DNA of 40,204 nt from Saprospiraceae bacterium (GTDB lineage Bacteria; Bacteroidota; Bacteroidia; Chitinophagales; Saprospiraceae), in NCBI GenBank assembly GCA_029263015.1, contig JAJCYI010000032.1, positions 1 through 40,204 on the forward strand, given 5' to 3'. Both the position numbers and the translations under genes were made by a program. The notes beneath the pieces were generated by a model. It was not told where the DNA came from. It worked only from the letters and a program-made list of their open reading frames with translations, and did no database searches. Positions 1 through 10,075 of this stretch are shown piece by piece; the stretch's first letter is position 1; each line of letters starts with the position of its first letter.

Positions 1-2
1 AT

Positions 3-116
3 CAAAAAGGCCTTACTGTTGATTCCGGGGATTTCAAAGAACTTCAAAAATTTATTACTAGAAATCCCGATTTGCCAAAATGGGATGTACTCATTAATTT
101 TAATGCAAGTGGGTAG
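3..116 (+). pseudogene. C-terminal piece of an ORF entering from the left edge
   Basis: Frame 3 is open from the window edge to a TAG at 114-116 and encodes 37 protein-like residues (GLTVDSGDFKELQKF... ending INFNASG). No family was recognised. It may be the true end of an upstream gene, or the upstream half of the TPR gene that follows in frame 1, separated by a frameshift. The sequence left of the window is needed to decide. Confidence 0.25.
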
Positions 117-1098
117 GTTATTTTTTACCTGCTCCCTTAAAAAGAAAAACCCTCCGTTGACCCAATGGGAAACCTGGCGATTGCAAGCCCTTGATAGTGG
201 AAGCAAAAGAGATTTTAGTGAAATGGCATTAATTTATGAAAAGATGTTTGCCTTGGATTCCACCGATCAGATCTCCAATTTTATGGCAGGGAGGGCTTTT
301 GTAATTTCCAACCACCCGAAAAAAGCCATCCAAATAATGGAAAGCTTTGATTACCGGTATCATTCGAGAGAATACTGGCAATCTGATGGTAGGGAAGCAT
401 GGCGATCAGAAGCCTATTTTAGTGCAGGAGAATATTCCAAGGTTTGCCGAATTGCTGAGGAATATTCCTTTCCTGAAACACCCTTTGTTCTTTCAGCCGT
501 TCACATTAGATCCCTGATCCGGTTGGATAGCATTTCCCAAATAGATTCATATCTAGAATATTACGAAAAACAAGACTATAAAGACATCAATCCTACTTGG
601 CTTTGGTGGAACGTTTGCATTGAACTAAATCGGAAAGGGAAAATAGAACTGTTAAAAAAATATGCCACCCAATTTATTGCCAAAGCAGAAAAGTATAAAG
701 AAATGGGACATCTTAATAATTTTTTTATGGGTTGTGCCTATTATTACCTGGAAGATTATCCCAAAGCCCTTTCTTATCTTCAGGAACCAGATTTATCCCA
801 TCACCGGGAGTTAAGTATAGCAGGTGTCTGCCATGCCGCCATGCAGGATAGCACCCGGGCGCAGGAAATGATGGATCATTTAAAATTATTTGATGATCCC
901 TATGATTTTGGTTTAAAATACTATTATCAGGCACATATTGAAGCTGCTTTGGGGCATAAAGACAAAGCGGTGGATTTGTTGAAAGAAGCTGTCCGGGAGG
1001 GTACAGCATTTCGCTTTTGGAGGTTCAAAGAAGATCTCTTGCTCATTTCGCTATTTGGCTATCCTCCATTTGAAGAATTGGTGAAACCGAAGGGTTGA
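85..1098 (+). CDS. TPR-repeat protein, probably the C-terminal half of an adenylate cyclase/TPR fusion
   Basis: The product is a helical repeat protein of about 337 residues with tetratricopeptide-like pairs (for example AGEYSKVCRIAEEYS, LEDYPKALSYL, LGHKDKAVDLLKEA). It ends in a motif of the form PPFEELVKPKG, which is typical of the TPR tails found on class III adenylate cyclases and Ser/Thr kinases in Bacteroidota. The helical repeats would serve protein-protein contacts. The frame is open to the window edge through a TTG codon at 19. I chose ATG 85 because the repeat-like part only starts near residue 25 and the upstream codons look non-coding. No cyclase domain is in frame, so this is probably a detached or truncated C-terminal half. 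A paralogous tail follows directly. Confidence 0.55.
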   Translation: MYSLILMQVGRLFFTCSLKKKNPPLTQWETWRLQALDSGSKRDFSEMALIYEKMFALDSTDQISNFMAGRAFVISNHPKKAIQIMESFDYRYHSREYWQSDGREAWRSEAYFSAGEYSKVCRIAEEYSFPETPFVLSAVHIRSLIRLDSISQIDSYLEYYEKQDYKDINPTWLWWNVCIELNRKGKIELLKKYATQFIAKAEKYKEMGHLNNFFMGCAYYYLEDYPKALSYLQEPDLSHHRELSIAGVCHAAMQDSTRAQEMMDHLKLFDDPYDFGLKYYYQAHIEAALGHKDKAVDLLKEAVREGTAFRFWRFKEDLLLISLFGYPPFEELVKPKG

Positions 1099-1104
1099 CC
1101 GTAG

Positions 1105-1596
1105 ATGGGAAATCTCTGTACCTGGATCATGTCGTTAGGTATCTGCTATGCCCAACTTGAAGAGATAGAAAAAGCAGAAAAACAGTTGGTCATTCTTCAA
1201 TCCTATGAAACCACCCTTTCGGAATATGAGGATATCGAAATGAGATCGCCGATTCATATTTACCACCAGGCACAAGTCCTGACTGCCTTGGGACGAAAAG
1301 AGGCCGGGATCGAGGTATTAAAAGAGGCGAAAGAGAGAGGTGTCACCTTTATGCCTGCTCGCTGGGGTTACGATATCTTTTTGAAGCCATTGTTCGGTGA
1401 TCCGGCATTTGAGGAATTGGTGAAGCAGGAGGGCAGAGTGTGGGAATTTAGATTCTCGAAAAAAATACCCAGCATAAATTTCCCTGCTACTTTATGGGAA
1501 ATAAAAAAAGACAACTCGCCGACATCGCCGGCTACACCGCCCTCATGCCATCATGTTTCCCTACCTTTATCATTTCAAATCCAACCACTCATTTAA
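1105..1596 (+). pseudogene. Second TPR tail fragment, paralogue of the preceding gene
   Basis: Residues 10-110 align with the last 100 residues of the preceding TPR protein: GICYAQLEEIEKAEKQL matches GVCHAAMQDSTRAQEMM, GRKEAGIEVLKEAKERG matches GHKDKAVDLLKEAVREG, and DPAFEELVKQEG matches YPPFEELVKPKG. It therefore holds only the end of a TPR tail, starting inside a repeat at ATG 1105, 6 bp after the previous stop. After KQEG (about 1434), where the family normally ends, the frame runs on through non-homologous residues and overlaps the next gene's start. This is best read as a duplicated and truncated remnant. Confidence 0.6.
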
Positions 1597-1601
1597 TATG
1601 A
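1494..1601 (+). pseudogene. Stub of a class III adenylate/guanylate cyclase N-terminus
   Basis: The 35-codon frame begins [18 protein letters not shown]. Class III cyclases of this lineage usually begin with a string like RQLAAIxFxDIxGYTALM, where the Asp binds a catalytic metal. Here about five codons around the 'AIxFA' stretch are missing. After ALM the frame turns into the leader of the next gene and stops at TGA 1599-1601, overlapping the cocE-like ATG. The match is short but specific. With the two TPR tails upstream, it suggests a decayed tandem family of cyclase-TPR genes. It makes no functional enzyme. Confidence 0.5.
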
Positions 1602-3514
1602 AAAAAACAATCCTCCACTCCACCCTCTTCCTCCTTTTCCTAATTTCCGGCTTCGCCGAAATGGCTGCCCAGCAAAAGGAAAACATTTTAGAAAAACTGG
1701 AAGCCATCGCCATCGTTGACCAAAAGGTGATGATGCCGATGCGCGACGGCATTCACCTCTGCACCGATATTTACCGCCCAAAAACGGACAAGCCCGTACC
1801 CATCATTTTCTCCCGCACCCCTTATAACTTCAACTCGTGGGGCAATGGCGAACAAAAAACCCGAACTGCCGAGCGGGCACTTAGGTCGGTAGAGAGGGGT
1901 TATGCCTATGTCGTTCAAAACGAGCGGGGACGCTACTTTTCCGAGGGGGAATGGGACATCCTCGGCGTGCCGCTCACCGATGGCTACGATGCGTTTACCT
2001 GGTTAAAAGAACAATCTTGGAGCAATGGCAAAATCGGCACTTTTGGATGCTCCTCCACTGCTGAGTGGCAAATGGCCGTTGCCGCCCTCGACCATCCTGC
2101 CCATGCAGCTATGGTGCCACAGGGTTATGGTGCTGGCGTCGGTCGCATTGGTGACATCAACGAGCAAGGCAACTGGTACCGGGGCGGCGCCCAACAGATG
2201 CTTTTCACCGCTTGGCTTTACGGCGTGGAACATGACAAGTTCAAACCAAGGATACCCGCCGGAGCGACGCAAGAAGACCTGATCCGCATCTCCCGTTTTT
2301 ATGATCTCGCCCCCGAAAACCCAAAGGTGGACATGGCCGAAGCATTGGCACATCTGCCTGTCTCTGACATTATTAAAAATATGAACGGCAAAACGGAGAT
2401 TTACGATAAAATGATCCGCCGCAAGCCAAACGACCCAGCTTGGTTCAAGGGCGGCATCTATCACGACGACATGGGTTTTGGGGTACCGAGTTTTTGGTTT
2501 GCCTCCTGGTACGACGTATCCATCACGCCAAATCTGGCACTCTTCAACCACGTCCGCAACAACATTGAAGACCCAGAAGTTGCTGATAATCAATACCTCG
2601 TGATCGCTCCAACGCTGCATTGCCGATACAATAGAGCAACAGAAAATACCATCGTCGGGGAACGCAGCGTTGGCGACGCCCGACTGAACTACCATGAGCA
2701 GATTTATGCTTGGTTTGATATGTGGTTGAAAGGCGAACAAAACGAATTTAAAGAAAAAACGCCCCGCGTGCAGTACTATACGATGGGCAGCAACAAATGG
2801 CAACATGCTGACCAATGGCCTCCCAAAGCTGCGGAAATGACTACCTATTTCCTAACCAGCAACGGCCACGCCAACAGCCTGTATGGCGATGGCCACTTGA
2901 CTACTTCCAAGCCCGGTAAGAATACCCCACCAGATGGTTTCACTTACGACCCAATGAACCCGGTCATGTCGCACGGCGGCAATGTTTGCTGCACGGGCAA
3001 TGCAGTAAAAGGTGGCGCATTCGACCAGCAGCAAATGGAGGTCCGTCAGGACATCCTAGTCTATACGACCGAGCCGCTGGAAGATGGTGTGGAAGTAACG
3101 GGTTTTATCGAAAGCACCCTGTATGTTTCGTCAGATGCCAAGGATACGGATTTCACCATCAAGTTGATTGATGTATATCCCGATGGCCGAGCATACAATT
3201 TGGATGAAACCATCCAGCGCGCCCGCTACAGAGAGGGGTATGAGAAAGAGGTCTTCTTGGAAAAGGGCGAGGTGTACAAATTGGAAATGACGCCGATGTC
3301 CACCAGCAATTATTTTGAAAAAGGCCACCGCATACGCATTGAAATTTCGAGCAGCAATTTCCCGCGTTTCACCCGAAATCTGAACACGGGCGGAAATAAT
3401 TTTGATGAAAAGGAAGGGGTGGTGGCGCACAACCTGGTCTATCACAGCGAGATTTATAAGTCGCAGGTCAGGCTGCCGATCATGAATAAGGAAGAGGGAA
3501 CTGGGAGCCGGTAG
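1598..3514 (+). CDS. Secreted CocE/NonD-type alpha/beta hydrolase (X-Pro dipeptidyl-peptidase S15 family)
   Basis: A 638-residue serine hydrolase or acylase of the CocE/PepX group, which cleaves acyl or amide bonds such as cephalosporin esters, glutaryl amides or X-Pro peptides; the substrate cannot be told here. A signal peptide occupies residues 1-24 ([18 protein letters not shown] then a probable AAQ cut), so it works in the periplasm or outside. The N-terminal strand '[14 protein letters not shown]' is typical. The nucleophile is expected to be Ser152 in [11 protein letters not shown]. The acid and base lie near [10 protein letters not shown] and [10 protein letters not shown] jelly-roll PepX_C domain fills about residues 480-630. 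ATG 1598 is preferred over an in-frame ATG at 1553 because it starts the signal peptide. The gene stands alone and converges on the next gene. Confidence 0.88.
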   Translation: MKKTILHSTLFLLFLISGFAEMAAQQKENILEKLEAIAIVDQKVMMPMRDGIHLCTDIYRPKTDKPVPIIFSRTPYNFNSWGNGEQKTRTAERALRSVERGYAYVVQNERGRYFSEGEWDILGVPLTDGYDAFTWLKEQSWSNGKIGTFGCSSTAEWQMAVAALDHPAHAAMVPQGYGAGVGRIGDINEQGNWYRGGAQQMLFTAWLYGVEHDKFKPRIPAGATQEDLIRISRFYDLAPENPKVDMAEALAHLPVSDIIKNMNGKTEIYDKMIRRKPNDPAWFKGGIYHDDMGFGVPSFWFASWYDVSITPNLALFNHVRNNIEDPEVADNQYLVIAPTLHCRYNRATENTIVGERSVGDARLNYHEQIYAWFDMWLKGEQNEFKEKTPRVQYYTMGSNKWQHADQWPPKAAEMTTYFLTSNGHANSLYGDGHLTTSKPGKNTPPDGFTYDPMNPVMSHGGNVCCTGNAVKGGAFDQQQMEVRQDILVYTTEPLEDGVEVTGFIESTLYVSSDAKDTDFTIKLIDVYPDGRAYNLDETIQRARYREGYEKEVFLEKGEVYKLEMTPMSTSNYFEKGHRIRIEISSSNFPRFTRNLNTGGNNFDEKEGVVAHNLVYHSEIYKSQVRLPIMNKEEGTGSR

Positions 3515-3580
3515 TTGGAGCTGCGATCAGACCGCCGCCAAGGCGATCCGATCGGTACACCCATGTAAATGGCAAATGCA

Positions 3581-6500
3581 TTATCTCAGCAACATAACAT
3601 CTCCTTCAAACAAATTAACGCTACCATCCAGAAATTCAATTTCTGCAAACCAGGTGAATACGCCAGTATTTTGCAATTGCCCCCTATTCGTTCCGTCCCA
3701 GCCATATGTCAGGTCGTTGGGCTGGAAGTTATAATACTCCCACATGACTGATCCCCAACGGTCAAATACAAGAAAAGATCGAATTTTAACAACGCCCTTA
3801 CCTGCAAAAATGTAAAAGACATCGTTGAACCCATCACTGTTAGGTGAGAATGCATTTGGTATGAAAACAGACCAGTTTTTGTTTACCAATACTGAGAGCT
3901 CATCTTCATCAAAACAGCCATTTTCATTAATCAAAATAGAAAAAGTAGTTTGTTCTGTGGGTGAAATATAATTGGTCTGACAGGTGTCGCAATTTATGAG
4001 TTCATCAGGCGTCCAAACGATTATGTCCAAGGAATCCCAATCGGGAGTCACCAAAGCTGTCAATAAAGTTGAATCACCATATTGCATAATATTTTCGTTG
4101 CCAGTCAAATCCAGTTGTAATTCTACACTCACTTGTTCAGGCTCTTCAAGAATTACATCAATTGAGTTTTCACAGCCATTGCCATCTTGAATGATTATTG
4201 AATAGGTTCCGTGAAAAAGATCAGACCATGAATTTTGTTCAGAAAATGGGCTTCCTCCAAAAGAATAGAGATATGGTGCTTGCCCATTGATTATACTATC
4301 AATTGTAATAAAGCCATCATTTTCACCAAAACAACTTATTTCACCAACTGTAAAATCTGGTTCTGGGAAGGTGACATTCTGTACTACCAGTACTTCGTCA
4401 TTGTCAGTGCACCCAAATTGGTTGGTCACGGTAAGAATGTAATTCCCTGGCTCGAACGTTTCAGTAAATCGATTGTTAGGCTCAACTACATTTCCACCAG
4501 TCCATTGGTAAAAAGCACCGGAAGTAGTACCCACACCGCCAATAACCACCTCTGTAAACCCACAACCTAATTCACTATCCTCACCAGCATCAGCTACTGG
4601 GTGTGGAGCAATAATGACTTCCACAATGGCCTCGTCATCCTGGCAAGGAGGAGTGGCTGTCACGAAATATGTAAATGAATGTGTCCCCGGCTGAAAAGGC
4701 AATAACTGGAACGTTCCTCCATTAATTATATTTCCTGTTGAATCCGTCCAGATTCCTCCACTATCTGCTCCGGCCAACATTTGTGCAAGTTGAATAGTCG
4801 TATCAAGTTGGTCACAAAAACTGAACGTGCCACTTGTTTGGCCTGCCTCCACTGCCTGACTGACGATTACAGTTTGGACATCAGGGAAAACATCTGAACA
4901 TCCAGTGCTAAGATCTGTCACAGATATTGTCGAAATTGTCGCATCGGTAGTTGGGAAAAACTCGAAGATATAAGGGCTGGAAATGTCGGATGCTGTTTGA
5001 AGGTTTCCGGCCAAGTTAAATTCCAAATTATATGGCCCGGTTCCACTCATCGAGATAGTAACATTTGCAGGATCACCTGAACAAACTGCATCAGTCAAAT
5101 CCAACATAGCCTGCGGCAATGGATTCCAAAATACTGGTGTTCCAGGAGCGATGTCTTGACAAGGATCACCGAAGTCGATTCCTCCACTTCCATCATCCGA
5201 ACCCACTACAGCAGAAATGTAATAAAAGAGCCCTGCTGTCATCATACCACCATCAAAGTTGAATACAGGTACATTTGACTGTGCAATCACATTTTCCAAT
5301 TGATCGCCATTTCCTGTGTGTAAGAAATACAAAAGAATATCATTTGTATTGAGAACAGCCCCTATAGAAACAGGTGCAGTAATAATTTCACCGACACATG
5401 CATTAATTGCGGTTGTGCTCATTAAGCCTGCATCTACCATGCAATCACAATCCAAAATACCTGAGACAGTATCCTGACCACAACCATTGGCATCACTGAG
5501 GATAAACTCATAAAATTGGTTACTGAGAATAGGGTCGCTCACAAACTGATTCCCTGACAACGTGCCAAACATTGGAAAGACATTGTAAGTGGATGCATCA
5601 CCACCCTCAATTTCAAAGTTCATCGTATAAGTGTTTGTATCTGGATCGCATTCATCCATTTCATTTACAATAATGGGAGCTGTATTTACGATCACCTCCA
5701 ACGTACCAAAGACTTGCCCCAAACAATGTTCATTTGACAGATCTGACAATGAATAAACTGTGGAAATATCAGGGGAAACAGAATAGGTCAAATCAGAGGA
5801 TGCAATGCCGGACAATACCTGGCCATTCAAAGCCAACTCCCAAACAGGACTACCTGTAAATGCTATTTGGAGTTCAGCATTCTTACCTTCACATATTGTT
5901 GCAGGACCACTCAAAGTGGCAGTCGGTATTTCATAAAATATCACTGGCGTACCATTTGCTACCTGAACACAAGGATCAGATAAATCCACCCCTCCTGTTC
6001 CGTCATCGTTGCCCGCCACTGCGGAAATAAAATAAGAAGTACCATAATTCATCTGGGTACTATCAAAATCAAAAGCTGGTAGATCACTGGTCGCCAGGAT
6101 GGTTCCAATTGTATCGCTACTATTAGTATGGAGTATAAAAATCAACTGATCATTTGGATCAAGAAATTCATTGGTTGAATCATAATCGGTTGTAGCAGAA
6201 CCGTTTCCACATATTTCTATTAAATCAGCGGTCATCCCACCAACCAAAGTAAGGCAATTACATTCCACTTCAGCTTGCTCTATGATCTGGGGAGAACAGC
6301 TATTTGCATCATCTATTAAAAAGCTGAACCCTATGCTATCTGGAATTTCATTACTTGTAAATGCACCTCCTGAAAGAATGCCAGCAGGCGTTACTAAATA
6401 GCTGCTTGTATCGCCACCACTGATTAAAAAGCTCACCGTATAACCTGTCCCCGTCTGGTTACACTCAATTGCAGGTGGAGAGACCTCCACCGCTGTGTTG

Positions 6501-9220
6501 ACCGTAATTTCCGCACACCCACTCACCGTTCCGGCACAAAATGCATCGTTGATTTCTGTAAGGCATATAGTAGTAGATGTGGCTGGAGACAATATCAGAG
6601 AATAAACATTGGTATCAATATTATTAATAGTTTGGAGACCAAGCCCATTATCATAAGTTATGCTCCATGGGTTATTCCCCGTAAAATCAATTGTTAAAAC
6701 AGCCTGCTCGCCAGTACATATCGATTGCCCTCCACTCAATGCAGCATCGGGTATGGCATGAAATACAATTGGAGTTCCAGGTGCTACAGCCAAACAATGG
6801 TCGTTTAAAAAAACACCTCCTGCCCCATCTGCATCACCTACCACGGCGCTTAAATAATACGTCGTTCCATAGCTCATAAGGTTTCCATTAAAACTTACCA
6901 TCGGTGAGGAGAAAAACCCGAGGATGGGCGGTACAGTTGTATTTCCGTTTCCTGAATGAAGGACGAAAACCAATGAGTCGTTACCATCGAAAACGTGATT
7001 GCCATCGTAAAAAGCTGTTATGGGTCCATCCCCACATTCTTCTATTAAGCCCAAATCCATTTCCCCAACTTGTGTCGTACAGTTACAAATCACTGCATCG
7101 CTCAAATTAAAAGAATCACAATCATTCATATCTGATACCATAAAACTGTAACCGTTTCCACTATTAATAGGATCGCTTGTAAAAGTGTTGCCGATAAGAA
7201 TTCCTTCTGGTGGAGAAACCTCATAGGAACTCGAATCACCTTCAATGATCTCAAAAGTGACCACATACTTCGTATTGGTTGAGTCACATTCATATTGGAT
7301 ATTGCTCACCATAGGAGCTGTATTGATAGCAATATTCCCTTCTCCTGAAACAGTACCTGAACAACCGATACCATCCTCAACACTTATCAAGGTGATTGAT
7401 CCCGCTTGCGGTTCTCCTAAAGTCAGCATACTCAAACTATCACTAAATATCAATGGCGCTTGCTCATCGTTATTCACAGCAAATACCACTTTCCATGGAG
7501 GTGTTCCTGTAAAATTTAGCGTCAAATCCACAGTTTCCCCACTTCCTTGGCAAATACTTCCAAAACCAGATAATTCAGCAGTTGGAGGAGTTGTCACATA
7601 AATATTTATACATTCAACATTATTCGAACCACACTCATTATCAGCAGTCGCACAAAGTTGCACAGAGTCAGTATTCAACCAAGTAACTTCAATGGTCGCT
7701 GAATCCAATACAGTTATCAATGTATTGTCAGAAGTTGTCCAAGAATAGCCTGTTGGCTGTGGCTGTCCAGTGGAACTTACGGTGTATTGTACGGCTACTC
7801 CAATGCAGGGCTCTGTCGGCCCGCTGATTTGAGGAGCTGGTGGAATTTGGCTATTTAAAATAACTTCAACACAAGTTGTATCGGAGCAGGAGACTCCTCC
7901 CCGCTCATGGATAAGCTCCAAGCAATAAATCCCCGGCAAATCCGCGCAGGTGATTACAGAATCCACGAGACCACAGATCCCAGGCCCACTCCATAAAAAG
8001 GAGGTCGCACTATTTGGGGCCTCTGCCAAAGTAGAAGCGCTACCATCCAGTATAATTGTCAGGTTCAACGAATCACAACCTAAAGAATCTGGAGGCTGAA
8101 TAACGGCCACTGGTTCAAGAATGAACAAATCAACAGAAACGATACTGTCACAACCTAAATAACTAACACAGGTCTCGTTATAACTTCCTGATTGATCGAA
8201 GATTGAATTGCATATTTGATATTCGTCTGGAGCACAAATCGTTACTTTTCCCAGGTCAGTTGAAACTGGAAGCAACGGATTTATGATACAGTTGACGACG
8301 CTGTCGCAGCCCAAATATGAAGGAAGTGTCACCTGATAGAAACCTGGTGAATAATAAGTTTGCCCTGCACAAGTAACGGATTCACCTATACATAGATAAT
8401 GTTCTTCAGAAGTTGGCAATACGGGTTCGACCGTAACCGAAACACATGTTGTCGGGCTGGTATTGCAGGTATTGGATGCCTGAACACATAGCGTCGCCAC
8501 ACCAGCTGCTATCCAATTTATAGATATTATATTTTGTGTGGGATCGGATGTAATTATACCAGAATTAGGAGGTGTAATAGTCCAAATATATTCGTCAGCT
8601 TCAGGCAAGATTGGCACTTCATAAGTATATGTTGCACCAGGAGTACAGGCTAAAACATCGCCATTGATCGGACCAGGTGGCGGTAAAATGCCTCCATTGC
8701 CTCCTCCGCCAGGTGGATCAACGACTGTGATGGTATATTGACACACATCTCCATCGTATCCATCAATCATCAAATAATATACTTCTCCAGGGATCAGGTT
8801 TTCAGCAGTTACAGTACCATTTGCAGTAGTTCCAGGGTTCCAACAATTGGACACAGAAACAAAGTCATCTGTGCAATTTACTGTTGAATAAATTTCGACC
8901 TGAAGTCCAAAGTCAATAAAGCAATTATTTACCTCAAAGAAAAATTCAACAGTAGGCTGGGGTGCTTCAAAAGCAAACCATTGATTATTTTGAACACCAC
9001 TGCAAAAGGGAGCCGGAATTGTAATCGCATTTAATGGCCCTGTAACATTTGTATAGTTATCAAGCTGGCCTAGCGAACATAATATGCACGCAGCTGGAGC
9101 ACTGACAGCAGGAATTGGATAACCAGGAGGACAATAATCAGTATTGCACTGAGCGTAAGCTCGATCAGAAATTGACAATACAAAGCCCCATATAAAAATA
9201 AAACAGAAGAGTTTGTTCAT
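3581..9220 (-). CDS. Giant T9SS type B-sorted surface protein with PKD/Ig-like and SprB-like repeats
   Basis: A 1879-residue exported protein, probably an adhesin or surface-layer component. The signal peptide is residues 1-23 (ending AYAQ). A PKD-like region lies near 190-265. Cys-rich 'GCDS' modules lie near 270-370. Between about 545 and 1400 there are four copies of an Ig-like unit (LSGxxxICxGxxA...FTGxxPW), alternating with three copies of a second unit (CNCxxxVGxM...LHTGNG...YYISAVxGxDDGxGG...PGTPVxF), with a period near 272 residues. A SprB-type repeat starts near 1627 (CFGENDGFI). The last ~100 residues are the CHU_C gliding-motility/type B sorting domain (IPNAFSPNSDG, FDRWG, GWDG, ending LLR). 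The ATG lies only 21 bp from an IS1 end, so its native upstream region is probably gone. Confidence 0.9.
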   Translation of the reverse strand: MNKLFCFIFIWGFVLSISDRAYAQCNTDYCPPGYPIPAVSAPAACILCSLGQLDNYTNVTGPLNAITIPAPFCSGVQNNQWFAFEAPQPTVEFFFEVNNCFIDFGLQVEIYSTVNCTDDFVSVSNCWNPGTTANGTVTAENLIPGEVYYLMIDGYDGDVCQYTITVVDPPGGGGNGGILPPPGPINGDVLACTPGATYTYEVPILPEADEYIWTITPPNSGIITSDPTQNIISINWIAAGVATLCVQASNTCNTSPTTCVSVTVEPVLPTSEEHYLCIGESVTCAGQTYYSPGFYQVTLPSYLGCDSVVNCIINPLLPVSTDLGKVTICAPDEYQICNSIFDQSGSYNETCVSYLGCDSIVSVDLFILEPVAVIQPPDSLGCDSLNLTIILDGSASTLAEAPNSATSFLWSGPGICGLVDSVITCADLPGIYCLELIHERGGVSCSDTTCVEVILNSQIPPAPQISGPTEPCIGVAVQYTVSSTGQPQPTGYSWTTSDNTLITVLDSATIEVTWLNTDSVQLCATADNECGSNNVECINIYVTTPPTAELSGFGSICQGSGETVDLTLNFTGTPPWKVVFAVNNDEQAPLIFSDSLSMLTLGEPQAGSITLISVEDGIGCSGTVSGEGNIAINTAPMVSNIQYECDSTNTKYVVTFEIIEGDSSSYEVSPPEGILIGNTFTSDPINSGNGYSFMVSDMNDCDSFNLSDAVICNCTTQVGEMDLGLIEECGDGPITAFYDGNHVFDGNDSLVFVLHSGNGNTTVPPILGFFSSPMVSFNGNLMSYGTTYYLSAVVGDADGAGGVFLNDHCLAVAPGTPIVFHAIPDAALSGGQSICTGEQAVLTIDFTGNNPWSITYDNGLGLQTINNIDTNVYSLILSPATSTTICLTEINDAFCAGTVSGCAEITVNTAVEVSPPAIECNQTGTGYTVSFLISGGDTSSYLVTPAGILSGGAFTSNEIPDSIGFSFLIDDANSCSPQIIEQAEVECNCLTLVGGMTADLIEICGNGSATTDYDSTNEFLDPNDQLIFILHTNSSDTIGTILATSDLPAFDFDSTQMNYGTSYFISAVAGNDDGTGGVDLSDPCVQVANGTPVIFYEIPTATLSGPATICEGKNAELQIAFTGSPVWELALNGQVLSGIASSDLTYSVSPDISTVYSLSDLSNEHCLGQVFGTLEVIVNTAPIIVNEMDECDPDTNTYTMNFEIEGGDASTYNVFPMFGTLSGNQFVSDPILSNQFYEFILSDANGCGQDTVSGILDCDCMVDAGLMSTTAINACVGEIITAPVSIGAVLNTNDILLYFLHTGNGDQLENVIAQSNVPVFNFDGGMMTAGLFYYISAVVGSDDGSGGIDFGDPCQDIAPGTPVFWNPLPQAMLDLTDAVCSGDPANVTISMSGTGPYNLEFNLAGNLQTASDISSPYIFEFFPTTDATISTISVTDLSTGCSDVFPDVQTVIVSQAVEAGQTSGTFSFCDQLDTTIQLAQMLAGADSGGIWTDSTGNIINGGTFQLLPFQPGTHSFTYFVTATPPCQDDEAIVEVIIAPHPVADAGEDSELGCGFTEVVIGGVGTTSGAFYQWTGGNVVEPNNRFTETFEPGNYILTVTNQFGCTDNDEVLVVQNVTFPEPDFTVGEISCFGENDGFITIDSIINGQAPYLYSFGGSPFSEQNSWSDLFHGTYSIIIQDGNGCENSIDVILEEPEQVSVELQLDLTGNENIMQYGDSTLLTALVTPDWDSLDIIVWTPDELINCDTCQTNYISPTEQTTFSILINENGCFDEDELSVLVNKNWSVFIPNAFSPNSDGFNDVFYIFAGKGVVKIRSFLVFDRWGSVMWEYYNFQPNDLTYGWDGTNRGQLQNTGVFTWFAEIEFLDGSVNLFEGDVMLLR

Positions 9221-9241
9221 TGCTACTTGCTAATAATAATT

Positions 9242-9263
9242 GGGGAGTGTATCAAATGTGCAC
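9242..9263 (+). repeat. Left inverted repeat of the IS1-family element
   Basis: The 22-bp end differs from the right end at a few central positions but shares GTGT and ATGTGCAC. Outside it, 21 bp separate it from the start codon of the giant surface protein. Confidence 0.8.
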
Positions 9264-9301
9264 CGTTTTAAAAAACGGACAATACAAAGGACCTTTGTTG
9301 A

Positions 9302-10067
9302 ATGTACAAAAAGCAAGAAAGGTGTCCGTATTGCCTCGAGACAAATTTACGCCCAAAAGGGTGGAACAAAAAAAGGAACAAGCGCCGGTGCAAGTGCAGT
9401 GACTGCAAAAGGCACATCACCCAAGGTGGTCAATAATGGTTTGTGGATGACCGGCAGGTGGGACTGGTCAAAGACCTGTTGCTTGAAAGGGTTTCCCTCC
9501 GGGGGATATGCCGTGTTGTCAAAATATCGTTGAGCTGGCTGATGGCCTACATCAAAAAACTTTACTCGGCACAGCCGGACGGGCTGAACTACCGGATGCC
9601 GGACAAACTTGAGATAAAGCTACAACTCATTGAAAGTGAGCTGGATGAGATGTGGTCGTTTGTCAGCAAAAAGAAAAACAAGAAATGGGTGTGGATCGCC
9701 CAATGCCGAAAAACTAGACAAGTCATCGCCTTCCACGTGGGGGGCGGGGCCGGGAAGATGCCCAAGAGCTATGGGAAAAACTGCCGTGTCCCATAAAGTC
9801 CAGGGGCTTTTTTTATTCGGACGACTGGGATGCCTATAAAGGGGTGTTCCCTGCGGAACGGCATGTTTCCTCCAAACTGAAAAGGGACACCAACCATTTG
9901 GAAAGGCTGAACTGTATCATCCGGCAAAGAGTGTCAAGGCTTGCCAGAAGGCCCTTTCATTTTCCAAATCTTTAGAAAACCATATCGGGGCATTGAAATA
10001 TTTTTTCTGCAATTATAATTTAGAACAACAGCGATTGTGGGATAGATATGAAAGTGCACATGTGTAA
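9302..10067 (+). pseudogene. IS1-family transposase, broken by one stop and two frameshifts
   Basis: The frame starts MYKKQERCPYC with a zinc-ribbon-like CPYC...CKCSDC, then meets TAA at 9434-9436 in the same frame as the continuation (WFVDDRQVGLVKDLL). The catalytic part follows: DEMWSFVSKKKNKKWVW, then a base is lost in the G-rich run near 9740. The frame resumes as GREDAQELWEKLP and YSDDWDAYKG. Another base is lost near 9945, before KALSFSKSLENHIGALKYFF. The IS1 signature acidic residues can all be found, but spread over separate frames. The stop at 10065-10067 lies within the right inverted repeat. No functional transposase is expected without recoding. Confidence 0.85.
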
Positions 10068-10075
10068 CACTACCC
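10054..10075 (-). repeat. Right inverted repeat of the IS1-family element
   Basis: The 22-bp end, read inward from 10075, matches the left end in most positions. It falls inside a Gly-rich part (GGGLFLG) of the interrupted surface protein gene and contains the transposase stop codon. Confidence 0.8.

Larger units (their letters stand above)
9242..10075 (+). mobile_element. Decayed IS1-family insertion sequence
   Basis: An 834-bp element bounded by imperfect 22-bp inverted repeats: the left end starts GGGGAGTGT and the right end, read inward, GGGTAGTGT, with the same inner ATGTGCAC in both. The single gene inside is an IS1-type transposase read on the + strand. No target-site duplication is visible: the left flank ends TAATAATT and the right flank begins AAAAACAA. 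This points to a deletion or recombination next to the element after insertion. The left end sits just upstream of the giant surface gene, and the right end interrupts the beta-helix protein gene. Confidence 0.85.

Noticed and set aside
2003-2815. 270-codon open frame antisense to the CocE-type hydrolase
   Set aside because: It mirrors codon structure of a well-supported gene, has no family resemblance, no start signal and no signal peptide; taken as a shadow.
3515-3580. Possible terminator between the convergent hydrolase and giant surface genes
   Set aside because: GATC/CGATC-rich bases suggest a dyad, but I found no stem of more than five pairs with a T-run.
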